A stretch of DNA of 64,000 bases from Hyalella azteca (lineage: Eukaryota > Arthropoda > Malacostraca > Amphipoda > Hyalellidae): assembly GCF_000764305.2 (NCBI RefSeq), contig NW_025936059.1, positions 186,001 to 250,000 on the forward strand, in the 5' to 3' direction. The notes below the pieces were generated by a model. It was not told where the DNA came from, searched no databases, and saw only the letters and a program-made list of their open reading frames with translations. The first letter of the stretch is position 1. Each line of letters starts with the position of its first letter. A program made the position numbers and the translations under genes. This document shows positions 1 through 12,400 of this stretch, one piece after another.

Positions 1-77
1 CACATTCTTATTGTACCTTAAACTTCACTTCCGAACTTTTTGCAGCAAAGCAACTGTAGGAACTAAACTTTCCCAAG

Positions 78-262
78 TCACCACTATTACATTGTGCCGT
101 TACACTCTCTACAGCAACATTGTGCTCCTAAACATTTACCACTATAACACTGTGCTTCGCAACACTCACCACTGTAATTTTTTGCCCCTAAACACTCACC
201 ACTGTAACATTGTGCCTTTATACACTTCATTGTAACTGTGTCCCTAAACACTACCTATTGTA
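78..262. repeat. Degenerate short tandem repeat
   Basis: About six diverged copies of a unit like CTAAACACTCACCACTGTAA. The minus strand repeatedly shows a donor-like CAGTG|GTGAGTG. It may belong to a further exon border of the minus-strand gene, but no exon is convincing here. Confidence 0.6.
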
Positions 263-284
263 ACACCTGATCCTGCGTAGGAGC

Positions 285-1709
285 TCGAACTGAAAGATTT
301 AGGTTAGCCAATATGTCTTCAAGGAATAAAAAGCTTGCTATTACGAATAACGCTCGCCGTCAGTTCTCTGATAGTAAATTTCTAACTGAAGTGCGATCTT
401 TTTTCCTTGTGGAGATAAAATTGTTTTGCGTTCACTCCTTTGGCAATCGAGTTGTTACGTAAGCACATACGCATTCACTTGTGCGTTATATTGCTATGAA
501 CGCATTTACTTGCTTTCTCAGCAGCGCAGTGCGCATTCAATTGCCTTTGAAATTACTACGTTGCTAGGTACTCATTCACTTGTCCTTCAATTTATGCTCA
601 TGCTCTCAGATCAAGACAGCATCATATACTTTCACCTAAATTTTTTTTTATGTTGCAGCTGAGACATCTGACTCTTTCATAAATTTTTGCTATATAAGAA
701 ATTAGTTTGGACAATTATAATATCGAAACATGTTTTGTGCAGCGGAACTTTAAGAACTACTCATGAGTTAAGGGCAGTCTGGCAGTGAGGGTCCAACATT
801 GCAATATAGGTTTTCTCTCAGTCTACATTATCACGTTTTCGTTGACCATTTCAAAACATTATTGTATTCAGAATGTAAACTAGTTTATGGATAAAGGAAA
901 GCGCTAACGCTCTTATATTAATTTACAATTTAACTCTTGGACTAACAGAATTTTAGTTTCGGGGGAAATTTAAAATTAGAATGAGGCTTGCGCAACTCAC
1001 ATGACGAATTATATTACAATAGTTACCCCCATGAAGAAGAATTTTTCTTTGACTAGAGAAAACTTTTCTCCCTGGAACTAAAATAATAAATAAATCATAT
1101 GAGTTTCATATAGAAACTTGGCAACTTTATATAGACTTTTGAACAGCTAAAAAATGACTTGTTGATAAACTATGTTCAAGTTTTCACATTGTGAAAAACA
1201 CACATTCCTATTTAACATTTGGAGCAAAAGTTCACATTGGTGAGTAAAAAATTCTGATACGCATTGTGAGCAAAATAAATTGAGTCACAAGGAATTAACA
1301 GAATGAAAATTTGGAAAAATTATCATGTTCATTTAAGCTATCAGTTATCACACGCTCAAAAAATTACAGCACTAGAGGACAAATTCCTCAAATAATAAAT
1401 ACTGTCACTAATAAAACTTTTGTGATATTATCAGTACATACTGGTCGTGGTTACCTATATTTTATACGTGATTATGTTCAGAAGAGCTGAGATTACGTCA
1501 GCTACGATCAAAACGGTTAATAAATTGACATATCCAATCAAAGTTATTGATACTTGAGGCATCCAATCCCTTCATCAAATAGGCTTGGGTAGAATCGGTA
1601 TCATTCACGCTAGCTCGACGAGGCTGAGTGGATCATCAACATTGAAGTAGCGAGTAAAAGCGAGCTGTAAAAATTCTGCAATTTCTGCATGCGGCGAAAG
1701 GCCACACCA
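285..1709. other. No gene seen
   Basis: AT-rich sequence without a supportable exon, RNA gene or clear repeat. Confidence 0.5.
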
Positions 1710-1968
1710 GGGCCTATACTTTCAAAAAAGTTAAGAGATCGTAAGTTCATCAGCCAATCACTGACGGCCTTTCAAGCAAAATCCACCAATCATAGACAAG
1801 AAAATAGCGCGTAAGTACTTACGTTCACTATACTTTCAAAAAAAGCTTAGAGATCGTAAGTTCATCAGCCAATCATTGACGGCCTTTCAAGCAAAATCCA
1901 CCAATCATAGACAAGAAAATAGAGCGTAAGTACTTACTTTTATTTAGCGAATTTTGAAAGTATGGCCC
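1710..1968. mobile_element. MITE, tandem double copy
   Basis: Begins GGGCCTATACTTTCAAAA and ends with the inverted TTTTGAAAGTATGGCCC. Inside are two near-identical units, each with GTAAGTTCATCAGCCAATCA and CGTAAGTACTTAC. A single inverted copy is at 19686-19828. Confidence 0.75.
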
Positions 1969-2745
1969 TAGGCGTACATCTTAATTAAGCGCAGATGCTA
2001 CGCTGCTCGTGCTATAATAAACAGTGTACTGGAATGCTGTAGGATAATGAACTGATACAGGAAAAATAATCATTTTATTTCACTCACAACGGAACTTCTA
2101 AACTCCGAATGCTTCTTCATAACACACACACCAATCGCCAGTCATCACAATATAATGACAGAAATTCAACCATTCTTAAATAAATCGATAAATCAGAAAA
2201 GAAATAATAGAATGAAAAAATAATATATTCCAGTACATCACTGCAAGTATTTGGAAATAATTAAGGAATTTTCTAATTAATAAGTACGACACAGAATTGC
2301 TCATTAGAATGGGAGATAAACAAAATTTGTGAAAAATTCAAAATTAGAGTAGATCACGAGAGAAAATTATTCAAGGAAAAATTTTAAAATTCCGCTGACG
2401 CGACCTGTTCCTGTGAAAAAATCAAGGTTAATTCATTTCCACAACAGAGCATTTGAGATAACAAAGGGCCAAAAGGCACGAACTGTTAAAATACGTCAAT
2501 TATATAATGAAGAAAATATTTCTGGTCATTTCTGATAAGTACGTACGAGACGAGAAGACTCATATGTTTTACAAAGAAACATATATCAGAATTCAGAATT
2601 GACACGAGATCAACTGGAAACACTTGGATTGTAAATCAAATGATGCATGACATAAAAGTAATGCAAAGAAATATATAAAAATTGCCACAATATCAAATAA
2701 TTTTAATTCTTACAGATAGATGATATGATAGTGATGCTAACNTGA

Positions 2746-2990
2746 GTACACCACACTCTACCATGTTTACCTGGGTACACCACACTCTACCATGTTTACC
2801 TGGGTACACCAAACTCTACCATGTTTACCTGGGCACACCAGACTCTACCATGTTTACCTGGGCACACCAGACTCTACCATGTTTACCTGGGTACCCCACA
2901 CTCTACCATGTTTACCTGGGTACACCACACTCTACCATGTTTACCTGGGTACACCACACTCTACCATGTTTACCTGGGTACACCACACTC
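2746..2990. repeat. 29-bp tandem array over exon 17 donor (9 units)
   Basis: Starts every 29 bp from 2746 to 2978. On the minus strand each unit carries CCCAG|GTAAACATGG. The array stops beside a single N at 2742, suggesting a gap-filled repeat of unknown true length. Confidence 0.93.
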
Positions 2991-3417
2991 GTGACACCAG
3001 CAATGGAGGTGGTCGCCGCAGGGTTACTTGCCGCTGTGGTAGTGGTGGTAAGAGTTGCAGTGGTAGTCGCATCCGTGGTTGTTGCGGTGGTTGTGCCGAT
3101 AGTGGTTGTGGTGGGAGTTGTGATAGGAGTTGTTGTGGAAGTTGATGTTGAAGTAGTAGCTTGACTTGTTGGTGTTGATGTGACCGTGGTCGTGGTGGGT
3201 TGAGATGTGGTAGTGGATGTTGTGGTTGTGGCGGCTGGAGATGTGGCAGTGGATGTTGTTGTGGTTGTGGTTGGTTGAGAGGTGGTTGTGGTAGGTTGAG
3301 AAGTGGTGGTGGATGTTATGGTCGTGGTAGGTTGAGGAGTGGTGGTGGATGTTGATGTGGTAGTGGTAGGTTGAGAAGTGGTAGTGGAAGTGGTTGATGC
3401 CTCAGTTGTGGTTGTGA
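2974..3417 (-). CDS. Exon 17: Thr-rich mucin segment
   Basis: Acceptor TTGTTCCAACAG|TCACAAC (phase 1), donor TACCCAG|GTAAAC (phase 1). About 147 codons of Thr with Ser, Pro, Gln and Ala, e.g. TSTTTSQPTTTT, ending ASNPAATTSIAGVTSVVYP. The donor lies in the first unit of a 29-bp tandem array that repeats it. No confident next exon is visible; a weak candidate begins at 289 (acceptor ATCTTTCAG) and would add ten codons then a stop. Confidence 0.65.
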
Positions 3418-6400
3418 CTGTTGGAACAAAAATATCAGATGAGAACGTATGAAGACGCAACCGTTTTCGGCTTCGCAATCAATCACAGCCAATTTTAATC
3501 GTCGAGGATTTTGAATGTATCTCGATATAAAGGTTCTACTTGTATAATTATTATCACAATAAGATTAAAAATATCAATTACGCCTACATTTAGGACAAAA
3601 TATGCAATAAAATATGAAAATTGTTTCTACAGTTGTACAATTGTACAAAAATGTACAATTACGATAACAATAGCAGACCCCTAACAAGTATATTTGCAAA
3701 TTCCCCTGCCAGTATATTTGCAGTGACAGCATAGCACTTATGGTTGAGACACGCACTTATGCATGGCGCGGGATCGCTGATGTTGAGACTCCAGGTGCCT
3801 CCAGCCTGACACTGCGGCAGCACCGTGACCGTGCAGCTCACAAGGAAGCGACAGGCTCTAGACATGATTCAAGTGATTCCTTTACATTGCTTCATGTCTG
3901 CTATACCGCAACACTATGTACGGGCGCGCATAATGCTATTTCTACCAATATTGTGCAGCTCACTAGACTGCGACAGGCTCTAGACATGATTCAAGTGATT
4001 CCTTTACATTGCTTCATGTCTGCTATACCGGAACTCTTTGATCGGGCGCGCATAATGCTATTCTTACGAGGATAGTGCAGCTCACTAGACTGCGACGAGC
4101 TCTAGACATGATTCAAGTGATTCCTTTACATTGCTTCATATCTGCTATAGCGGAACACTATGTACGGGCGCGCATAATTCGGGCGCGCATAATGCTATTC
4201 TTACCAGGATAGTGCAGCTCATTAGACTGCGACAGGCTCTTGACATGACCGACCTGAGCGCCGGGCAGCGCATACGGTGAAGCAGGCGCGCCGTACCCCA
4301 TGTCAGGCTGCGTCAGGCCGTTGTAACGTAAATGAGGTGCCAACGTCTGGTCCGGGACTTTGCACATCACTGTAACAAATTGTCAGGGGATTTTCTACTG
4401 CACCAGGTCCTGTTATTTTCTTGTGCTGTATTTTTATTCTCCATATTGACGAAAACGCTGAATTTAAAACTACACTTCTTCCATCAAGTTTCGAGACAAT
4501 AGTTCAAACTGTTTACACAGATTATGCCTCACTAAATGAACGGTTGACAATCATTTGGTATATATTGTGTGGATTAACATTTTTATTTTTTATTGAAGTT
4601 AAATAATTTGAGAATTTGGCACAAGGAAGTACAAGGTTTGATCGTTTCTATGGAACCTGTTCTCAGAATTTAATTGTAGTGGTTTTAGTTTTCAGTAAGA
4701 TTTTGTAATGAATGGGGCTTGATTCTTTCTTTACTTGATATCGACTTTGAACTTAATTCGACTGGTTAAAAAAGAAACAATAATGAAAATTAAATCACAA
4801 CTTGCTGGCATATATCATGTATTCGATTAATAAATGAAATCGAAAGTTTGCCTTTCTTCCCTTCAAGATATTTCAACGAGCTTTCAACATGTTCGGAAAA
4901 AGCTTCCTATTTTTTATAGTTAAATCTTTCAAGTCAGTGTTTCACAATTGCAAAACTTGTATCGAGAAGTAGCAAATGTTACGATTTGGGCACTTTTATG
5001 GGGAATAAATGAGAAATTATTCTGAGATAATACTTCTTACTGAATACTTCGTTATTTCGAATACTTCGTTGTTACCGATAATGTTACTGAAAACTTCGTT
5101 ACTTCGAATACTTCGTTGTTACTGATAATGTTACTGAATACTTCATTATTTCGAATACTTCGTTGTTACTGATAATGTTACTGAATACTTCGTTACTTCG
5201 AATACTTCGTTGTTACTGATAATGTTACTGAAAACTTCATTATTCAAACTTGTACTCACACACGCACGGCGGCAGCGGACGGTCTGTACTGGGTGACTCG
5301 TACGTCCAGCGCATGTCGCAGCCGCACCCGCTAGAGAGGGTGGCCGGGTACGTGGAAGCCTGAAATGTTACGATTTGTTACGATGAATCACGACGCTATA
5401 TACCATTAAATTGGGCAAACTTTGACAAGTGGGAGAAATTACAAATTAAGTAAAATAGTAATACGACACTTTGTATTAATTAAATAATTAAAATGATCAC
5501 TGATTACATACTGATTACTTCCTGACTTCACATTTAATAGCAGTTCAAATTTAAATTTCCGACTTTCTTGTACATATTAGGTAAATTAAAGCGAAGTAAT
5601 TTCAATACTTCGAGGAAAAGATACTTCGAGTATGTGATTAGCTTCAACGGATCATGATTCGCTAATGTCTAACTTACTTCGATTTCGAGTTTGCCTCAAA
5701 TTTTGGTATCAAAACCAAATAGAATGTATGGAAAGTTGCACTGAAGTGAGGAAATACATGAAAAGTGCCAGCGCATCTAAAATTCACTTGCCTTGTGTTG
5801 AAATACTACAGAAAATTGTCATCATGCGTCACGAATGACAGCGACGCTTTCGCAAGCAGAAAAAAATATAACTCAGTACTCACTACAGTGAGTGACAGAA
5901 AGCGCATTTTCTCGTCGACGAAAACGTGAAGTCACGGACAGACGGACGGACAGACAGACGGACGGACGGACATGGCGAGCACAATAGTGCATTTTTTCCA
6001 TAAATGAGAAAATGCGCTAAAAACACCTGCCTGAAAAAAGTGATCAGCAGGACAAGTGAACTTCATGGAGCTGTCGTGCCGAACGGAGCCATCCCACTCC
6101 CTGGTGCCGTTGGTGGGAGCAGCACTTGGCACCGAGGAGCTGCAGTTCACAACTGGAACGACCACAGACCATGCAACAAACATAAGTTCTCTTCGAGATG
6201 ATGATAAGATAATAGCTTCAGCATTAGATAACTCCTTCATTTCAATACAATATGTGCAAGCATCAGCATTACAGCCTTTTCAAAAACCACTCACGTACAC
6301 TCATGTTCTAATGAACTGAGTACATTTGTACCGCGCTACTCACAGACGCAGCCATGGAAGGTGTTGGGGTAGTAGGAGAAGTCAGGCTGCACTTATGTTA

Positions 6401-9400
6401 TAATGAAATATTTACATGTGTAAGGCGCTACTCACAGACGCAGCCATGGAAGGTGTTGGGGTAGTAGGAGAAGTCAGGCTGCACTTATGTTATAATGAAA
6501 TATTTACATTTGTAAGGCTCTACTCACAGACGCAGCCATGTAAGGTGTTGGGGTAGTAGGAGAAGTCAGGCTGCACTCATGTTATAATGAAATATTTACA
6601 TTTGTAACGCGCCACTCACAGACGCAGCCATGGAAGGTGTTGGGGTAGTAGGAGAAGTCAGGCTGACAGACCAGCGGCTCAGCGTTGGACGCGTTCAGGG
6701 CGGTGATGTGTGGGCACTTGCAGCTGATGCGGTCCTCTGTACCCACGGCACGACCTGGCCCCGTCGTGCTGGGATACACCTGCAATGCGAAATATCCTCG
6801 AATTATTTAGTTTCCATGGTACTACTTAAAAACTGTTACACCTGCAATGCGAAATATGAAATATCAATACAATATGCAATATGAAAAATCCTCGAATTAT
6901 TTAGTTTATACGGTACTACTTAAAAGCTGTTACACCTGCAATGCGAAATATGAAATATCAATGCAATATGCAATATGAAATATCCTCGAATTATTTAGTT
7001 TATACGATCCTACTTAAAAACTGTTAGCAGAGCTGTAAGACACGAACAAAAAATTATATTTTTCTTATAATTTTGCAAATATTTTATTTATACGTCCACA
7101 TATGTTTGTTTCTAAGTTTGTTTATAACTTTTGTTTATTATGTCCACGTACTTCAGACGACTCTCATTTTTCTCATTTCAAGATTAAGCATTTCACTTCA
7201 CAATTTAGACACAAATGTGCGTTTTTAAGAGTTGAATTCTACAGCTTACTTCAGAAATGATCCCAATAGTAGTGGCATCTATGGCGTTGATGCGTCCGAT
7301 GATTGTACTAGAATTACACAGCGGCTCGTCGAGCAAAGGCAACCGCAGCTGCAGTGCATACAGAGCAGCGGGGGGGCCGGGGACACAGCGAGATGACTCC
7401 GGGGCAGGAGGGCTGCTCAGCGGCGGGACTTTGACCACCGGCGTGCAGTTGCTGGAGGCGTTCCCTGCTGCTACACTGGATGTTACTGGCGTAGTGTCGG
7501 GTGCAAGCGTCGTAGATGTAGTTGATGTTGTTGATGTAGGATCAGTCGGTGCAGGCGTCGTAGATGTAGTTGATGTTGTTGATGCAGGATCAGTCGGTGC
7601 AGGATTTGTCGGTGGAGGATAGGTTGATGTAGAGTTTGTTGATGTAGTATCAGTCGGTGCAGGCGTCGTAGCTGTAGTTGACGTTGTTGATGTAGGATCA
7701 GTCGGTGCAAAATTTGTTGGTGAAGGGTAAGTTGATGTAGAATTTGTTGATGCAAGATCGGTTGACGTAGAATTAGAGTCGAAGGCTGGTGGGTTGGTAA
7801 CAGAATCGATTAGATTCCCGCTGCTATCGGTCACAGAACGCTTACGTTTACGGCCTGAAGATGTATCTGTCGGATTCAGGTCTGGAGCCGCGGTCGTATT
7901 TAGGGACGTGGTGGCCCTAGCAGATGTGGTCGTGTCGGCGGAAGTGGTGGTGTCGGCGGAAGTGGTCGTGTCGGCTGAAGTTGTGTCGACGGAAGTTGCC
8001 ATGTCGGCGGAAGTCGTCGTATGGGCGGAAGTTGTGTCGGCGGAAGTCGTCGTGTCGGCTGAAGTTGTCGTGTCGGCTGAAGTTGTCGTGTCGGCTGAAG
8101 TTGTCGTGTCGGCTGAAGTTGTCGTGTCGGCTGAAGTTGTCGTGTCGGCGGAAGTCGTCGTGTCGGCTGACGTTGTCGTGTCGGCTGAAGTTGTCGTGCC
8201 TGCAGAAGTGGTGGTTTTTGCAGAAGTTGTGTCTGTGGAAGTTGTGTCTGCTGAGGAAGTCGGGTCTGCGGACGTCACGAGGTTCGTTGTCCCGGAGCAA
8301 ATTAACTAGAAAAAGATAAGATTTATTCCTACTCAATTCCAAGAATGTTTTTCAGTCTTTTGGGCAAATGCTAAAAAGAATCATGTACAAAATTTTGTTT
8401 GTCAGGTTCTTTTAACAGATTTTCATTTTGAGTAAATGAATAGGCTAAATGTTTAACTTCAGTTTTTTTTACATTACATCACAATAATCATCACTACATT
8501 TTTCACATCACATCTCTTCATTTCTTTCAGTTCACAATATGAAAATCGAAAGTTCTGAACAAGATAATGTTCATATCACATCCCTCCATGAAGAAGAAGC
8601 ATATTTATATTGTACCCTGTAACTTTTTGATGCTGTGATGAACACTAACTATATACTTTTTCTTCAGCATACCCAGTTGATTTATAATTCTAAAAATTCA
8701 TATTTTTTGTTAAAACTTTGATTTTGTTCTAAAAATTATAGACCCCCAATCATATTTTAAATTAATTTTAGAGTACGCAAGTTCTACCAAAGTGTCATTA
8801 ATTATTTTTCTTTAAATTAACTGAAGATTCCCATCGATCAAATGATTAAACAATATAAGTAATAAAAAAAAATCACTGAAACGTGAAGATTTGTTAAACA
8901 ACAAGAAATTTCGTATATTAGGCAATACGAACCGAGACGCAGAGGTAATAGGACTCCTTATAGTGCGCGACAATCTTCCTATCGATCAACTGATAAAACA
9001 ATATTAGTAATAGAAAAATCACTGAAACGTGAAAACTTGGTAACAACAGTAAATTAGCAACAACATTTAGCAGCACGAACCGAGACGCAGAGGTAATAGG
9101 ACTCATTGTGGTACGAGACGAGCTTCCTGTAGAGCTCCAGGGTTTGGTTGGGACACGTAGAGTGATGGCTGCCTTCGATGACGCGTTTCAGGACCTGACA
9201 AAATTCAAGCGTTTAATCTAATGCATTACAAACATGGATTGATCACTTTATCGTTCAGGAATATTTATCGGAATGCTGGGAATTTTAACACAACGAGCGC
9301 AGCTAAACATGAACAAATTTCGTTGTGCTGTGAAGCTGGATTGAGATATAAATCTCAAGACCCTAACTTCAACTGTAATGTGTTATCTCGCATGTACCTC

Positions 9401-12400
9401 AACTGTAATGTGTTATCTCGCATATACCTCAACAGTAATGTGTTTCTTCGCATGTGTCTCATTTGTGAAAATGGAGCTTTGCTGGTGCCACTCTCTGGCT
9501 GAATGCAGTGAGAAGCAAAGGTCTCGAACTCGTCCTAAGATGTCTACACAGCTGGTGCGGCTAACTCTCAAGTGTGTTCGAGGCCAGCAAATAAACAGCC
9601 TAATTAATGAGTGCGGTCGATTCACCTCTTACTTTGTAGCAACCTTTAATGGCCTCAATCAAGGAAATGCGTTACTGATCTCTATTTAGCAAGTGTATTA
9701 TCTATTATACAGTGTATTATATCTATTTCGCCGTATTTGTGCGAAATAATTAGGAATAAATAAACGCTTAAATTAAATGCTTGAAACAATCAAATCTAAA
9801 ATTTAATTTTTTACAACCTAAAAAGAATTTCTTTGGGCCCAAACCAATTTTGAAGCCTCATCAAAACCAAGAAATTGTTCGAAAAAGTAACTATAAATTT
9901 CTGAAGGGTTCTTCAGATAATAAATTGTATAGTTGAAGAAATAAAAAGATCAAATTTCCCATTTCGAAGTTCTGTGATTAGTAGCCTTGAAAATAGGAGC
10001 TAAAGAAGACATTGGAACATTTTGTCGACTTTTTATCACAAACTTTAATTTTGAACGAATTTTTGAGACAACGAATCAAAATTTCACAACTGAGAAGCAC
10101 CACGATCACGCCTACTGTATAGCGCCGCTCCTCTCCCATCAGTTAATGTACGAATTTGACGCACTCAACAACTACCGAAAACATTACTTTAATTATATTA
10201 TCATCATTACTACCGAAATCTTTCGTTACTTAAGTGGTAAAGGCGTAATTATAATCATGTATTAACCCCGAAGGAACAGTGGTGAAGGCTCAATTAGAAT
10301 CATGCATTAACCCGGAAGGAACAGTGGTGAAGGCTCAATTAGAATCATGTATTAACCCGGAAGGAACAGTGGTGAAGGCTCAATAATTAGAATCATATAT
10401 TAACCCCGAAGGATCGAAGAGCCGCCTTCTCGCACTCAGAGGCGTTGCTGTAGACGCCAGGATTCTGTCGCACCACCGAGTAGTTGCTTGCCATGGTCGC
10501 TGCCACTGACGCCGGCTGGCAGTTGATGGTCCCATTGTTGCCCATAATAATCTGCCATACACCAACAAACACAACTAATTACTGATGAGGTGTACGACTC
10601 AAATTAATAGCTCAGCTTAGCAATGCGTAGCAGCTTGACAATCAAATAACGCGCCTACACTGTTAGAAAAAATAACCGTTAACGGTATTACCGGCGTTTC
10701 AGTGGCCGGTCGGCACGTGAAAAGAAACACAGTGTCGCCGTTTTTATTCTAATTTAACACTAGAAATCCGTAAAACATCTTATAAAAACGGTGGAACAGT
10801 TTGTTTTCACAGGACGACCGGCCACTAGAACGCCAGTGGGACCGTTTTTCACCGTTTTTTCTAACAGTGTAGGTGATGTGGTACAGTACAGTATCCTGAT
10901 AACACAAGCTGATAAAACGTTGTAGAAAACTTAAAACCACGGTGAATGGGATGATACCTGTATGATGATCGTACACCTTCACGGTTGAGATAAATTCGTC
11001 TTATAGAATAATAATGGATTAAGATAATTAAAATTTTACACAAACTATTAAAGTAACTTCAATTATGAATGAGTTTCACGTTTTACCATGTAAATTGGGA
11101 TATTCTAACTACTACTCATTAACATAATTCAAATAACACCACTTGACCTCAATATACCTGATCATACTTTCATCTAAGAAGTTTATAGTAAAGCACTTGA
11201 ATTCCAATTTTCCTGAGATCGTATAACTTTAAAAATGATCAATTAATTTATATTGTCATTTATAAATGACAGGCAGCTGACCGCTTCCTGCGTGGCGCAG
11301 GTCGGCGGGCTGACGGTGGAGCACGAGGCTGGGTCCGGCGCCCGGCCCAGCGGCAGAGACGCTATCTTTGGTCCGTAGTAAAGCTCTTCAGTGATCTGAT
11401 GTGGACAGCAATACGGTCATTTTATTAAACATTTTGCATGATGCGGAGTCTCACAATCAAACAAATATAATACTTTTATGTAAACGAACTAACTAGTATA
11501 CTACCAGCACGCTACATCGCGGAGCGTTTATCAGCTGTACTGAGGGGGAGGTACTAAAGGCTGCTAGCCCTTTTATAGGCTTCGCTTCCGCCCACAACTA
11601 AGGTCTTGATCGCGTGATCTATCACGTGTCTTCCAGATGTTGACTCGTTATCAATCTCTATCAGTTCGAGTGAATATTAAATCTCAATTACATACAATTA
11701 TGATGATTATAATGAGAAGCCAGATTGACACGGGACACAACGTTGAAATCATAACTGCGATCATATCTGCACGATGTAACTATTTTATTCCGCGAGACAG
11801 TTTTCACAGTTTTCTTACAAACATCTTAAAAACGTCGCTACAGGCAGGCTCAACTACGATAAACAGAACTGGACGTGGTGATAACTGCACACTGACCGTG
11901 ATGGCGTCAGTATAGACGTGTTCCCCCGAGGTGTAAGCAGCGGTGGCAGACGTGGTCTTCGTCATGGGCTCCTGGAAGACCTGCGCGGTGCTGAAGAGGT
12001 AGCAGCCGTAGGTGTTGTACGCCACGCGGTTGCTCTCCATCTGCTCGTCGTAGCGGCACCCGATCAGCTCCATCTTCAGCCTCACCGGGTTCAGGGGCGA
12101 ATTTGGGATTTCAGTATTGTTCACATTGATGAGGTTTAAAGATTCTGATATAAATTGTAAAATAGACCATGATGTTCTCATGTTCAGTAGTTTTGTTGCA
12201 GTGAGTATGTTATTTCCAAGGTATTTAATGATCATCAAAGTTATTCTACATTGACAGATGAAAAGGCCATTGAAAGTGATGAACTTTTCGTACATATGTC
12301 GACGACCAGTTATCAGAGAACTAAGATCGTGCTTGATCGCACTAATTTAAGACGTATATTGCAATTTTTCGCAGCATTGTTAGCTGTTGACAAATCTCAG

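Noticed and set aside
2763..3164. Plus-strand frames of MFTWVHHTLPCLPGY repeats
   Set aside because: Open only because the 29-bp array cycles through frames; no start context or homology, and the minus strand carries the mucin exon.
7794..8309. Val-rich plus-strand open frame of 171 residues
   Set aside because: It is the antisense shadow of the TTSADT-coding repeat; the minus frame has matching splice sites and domain context.
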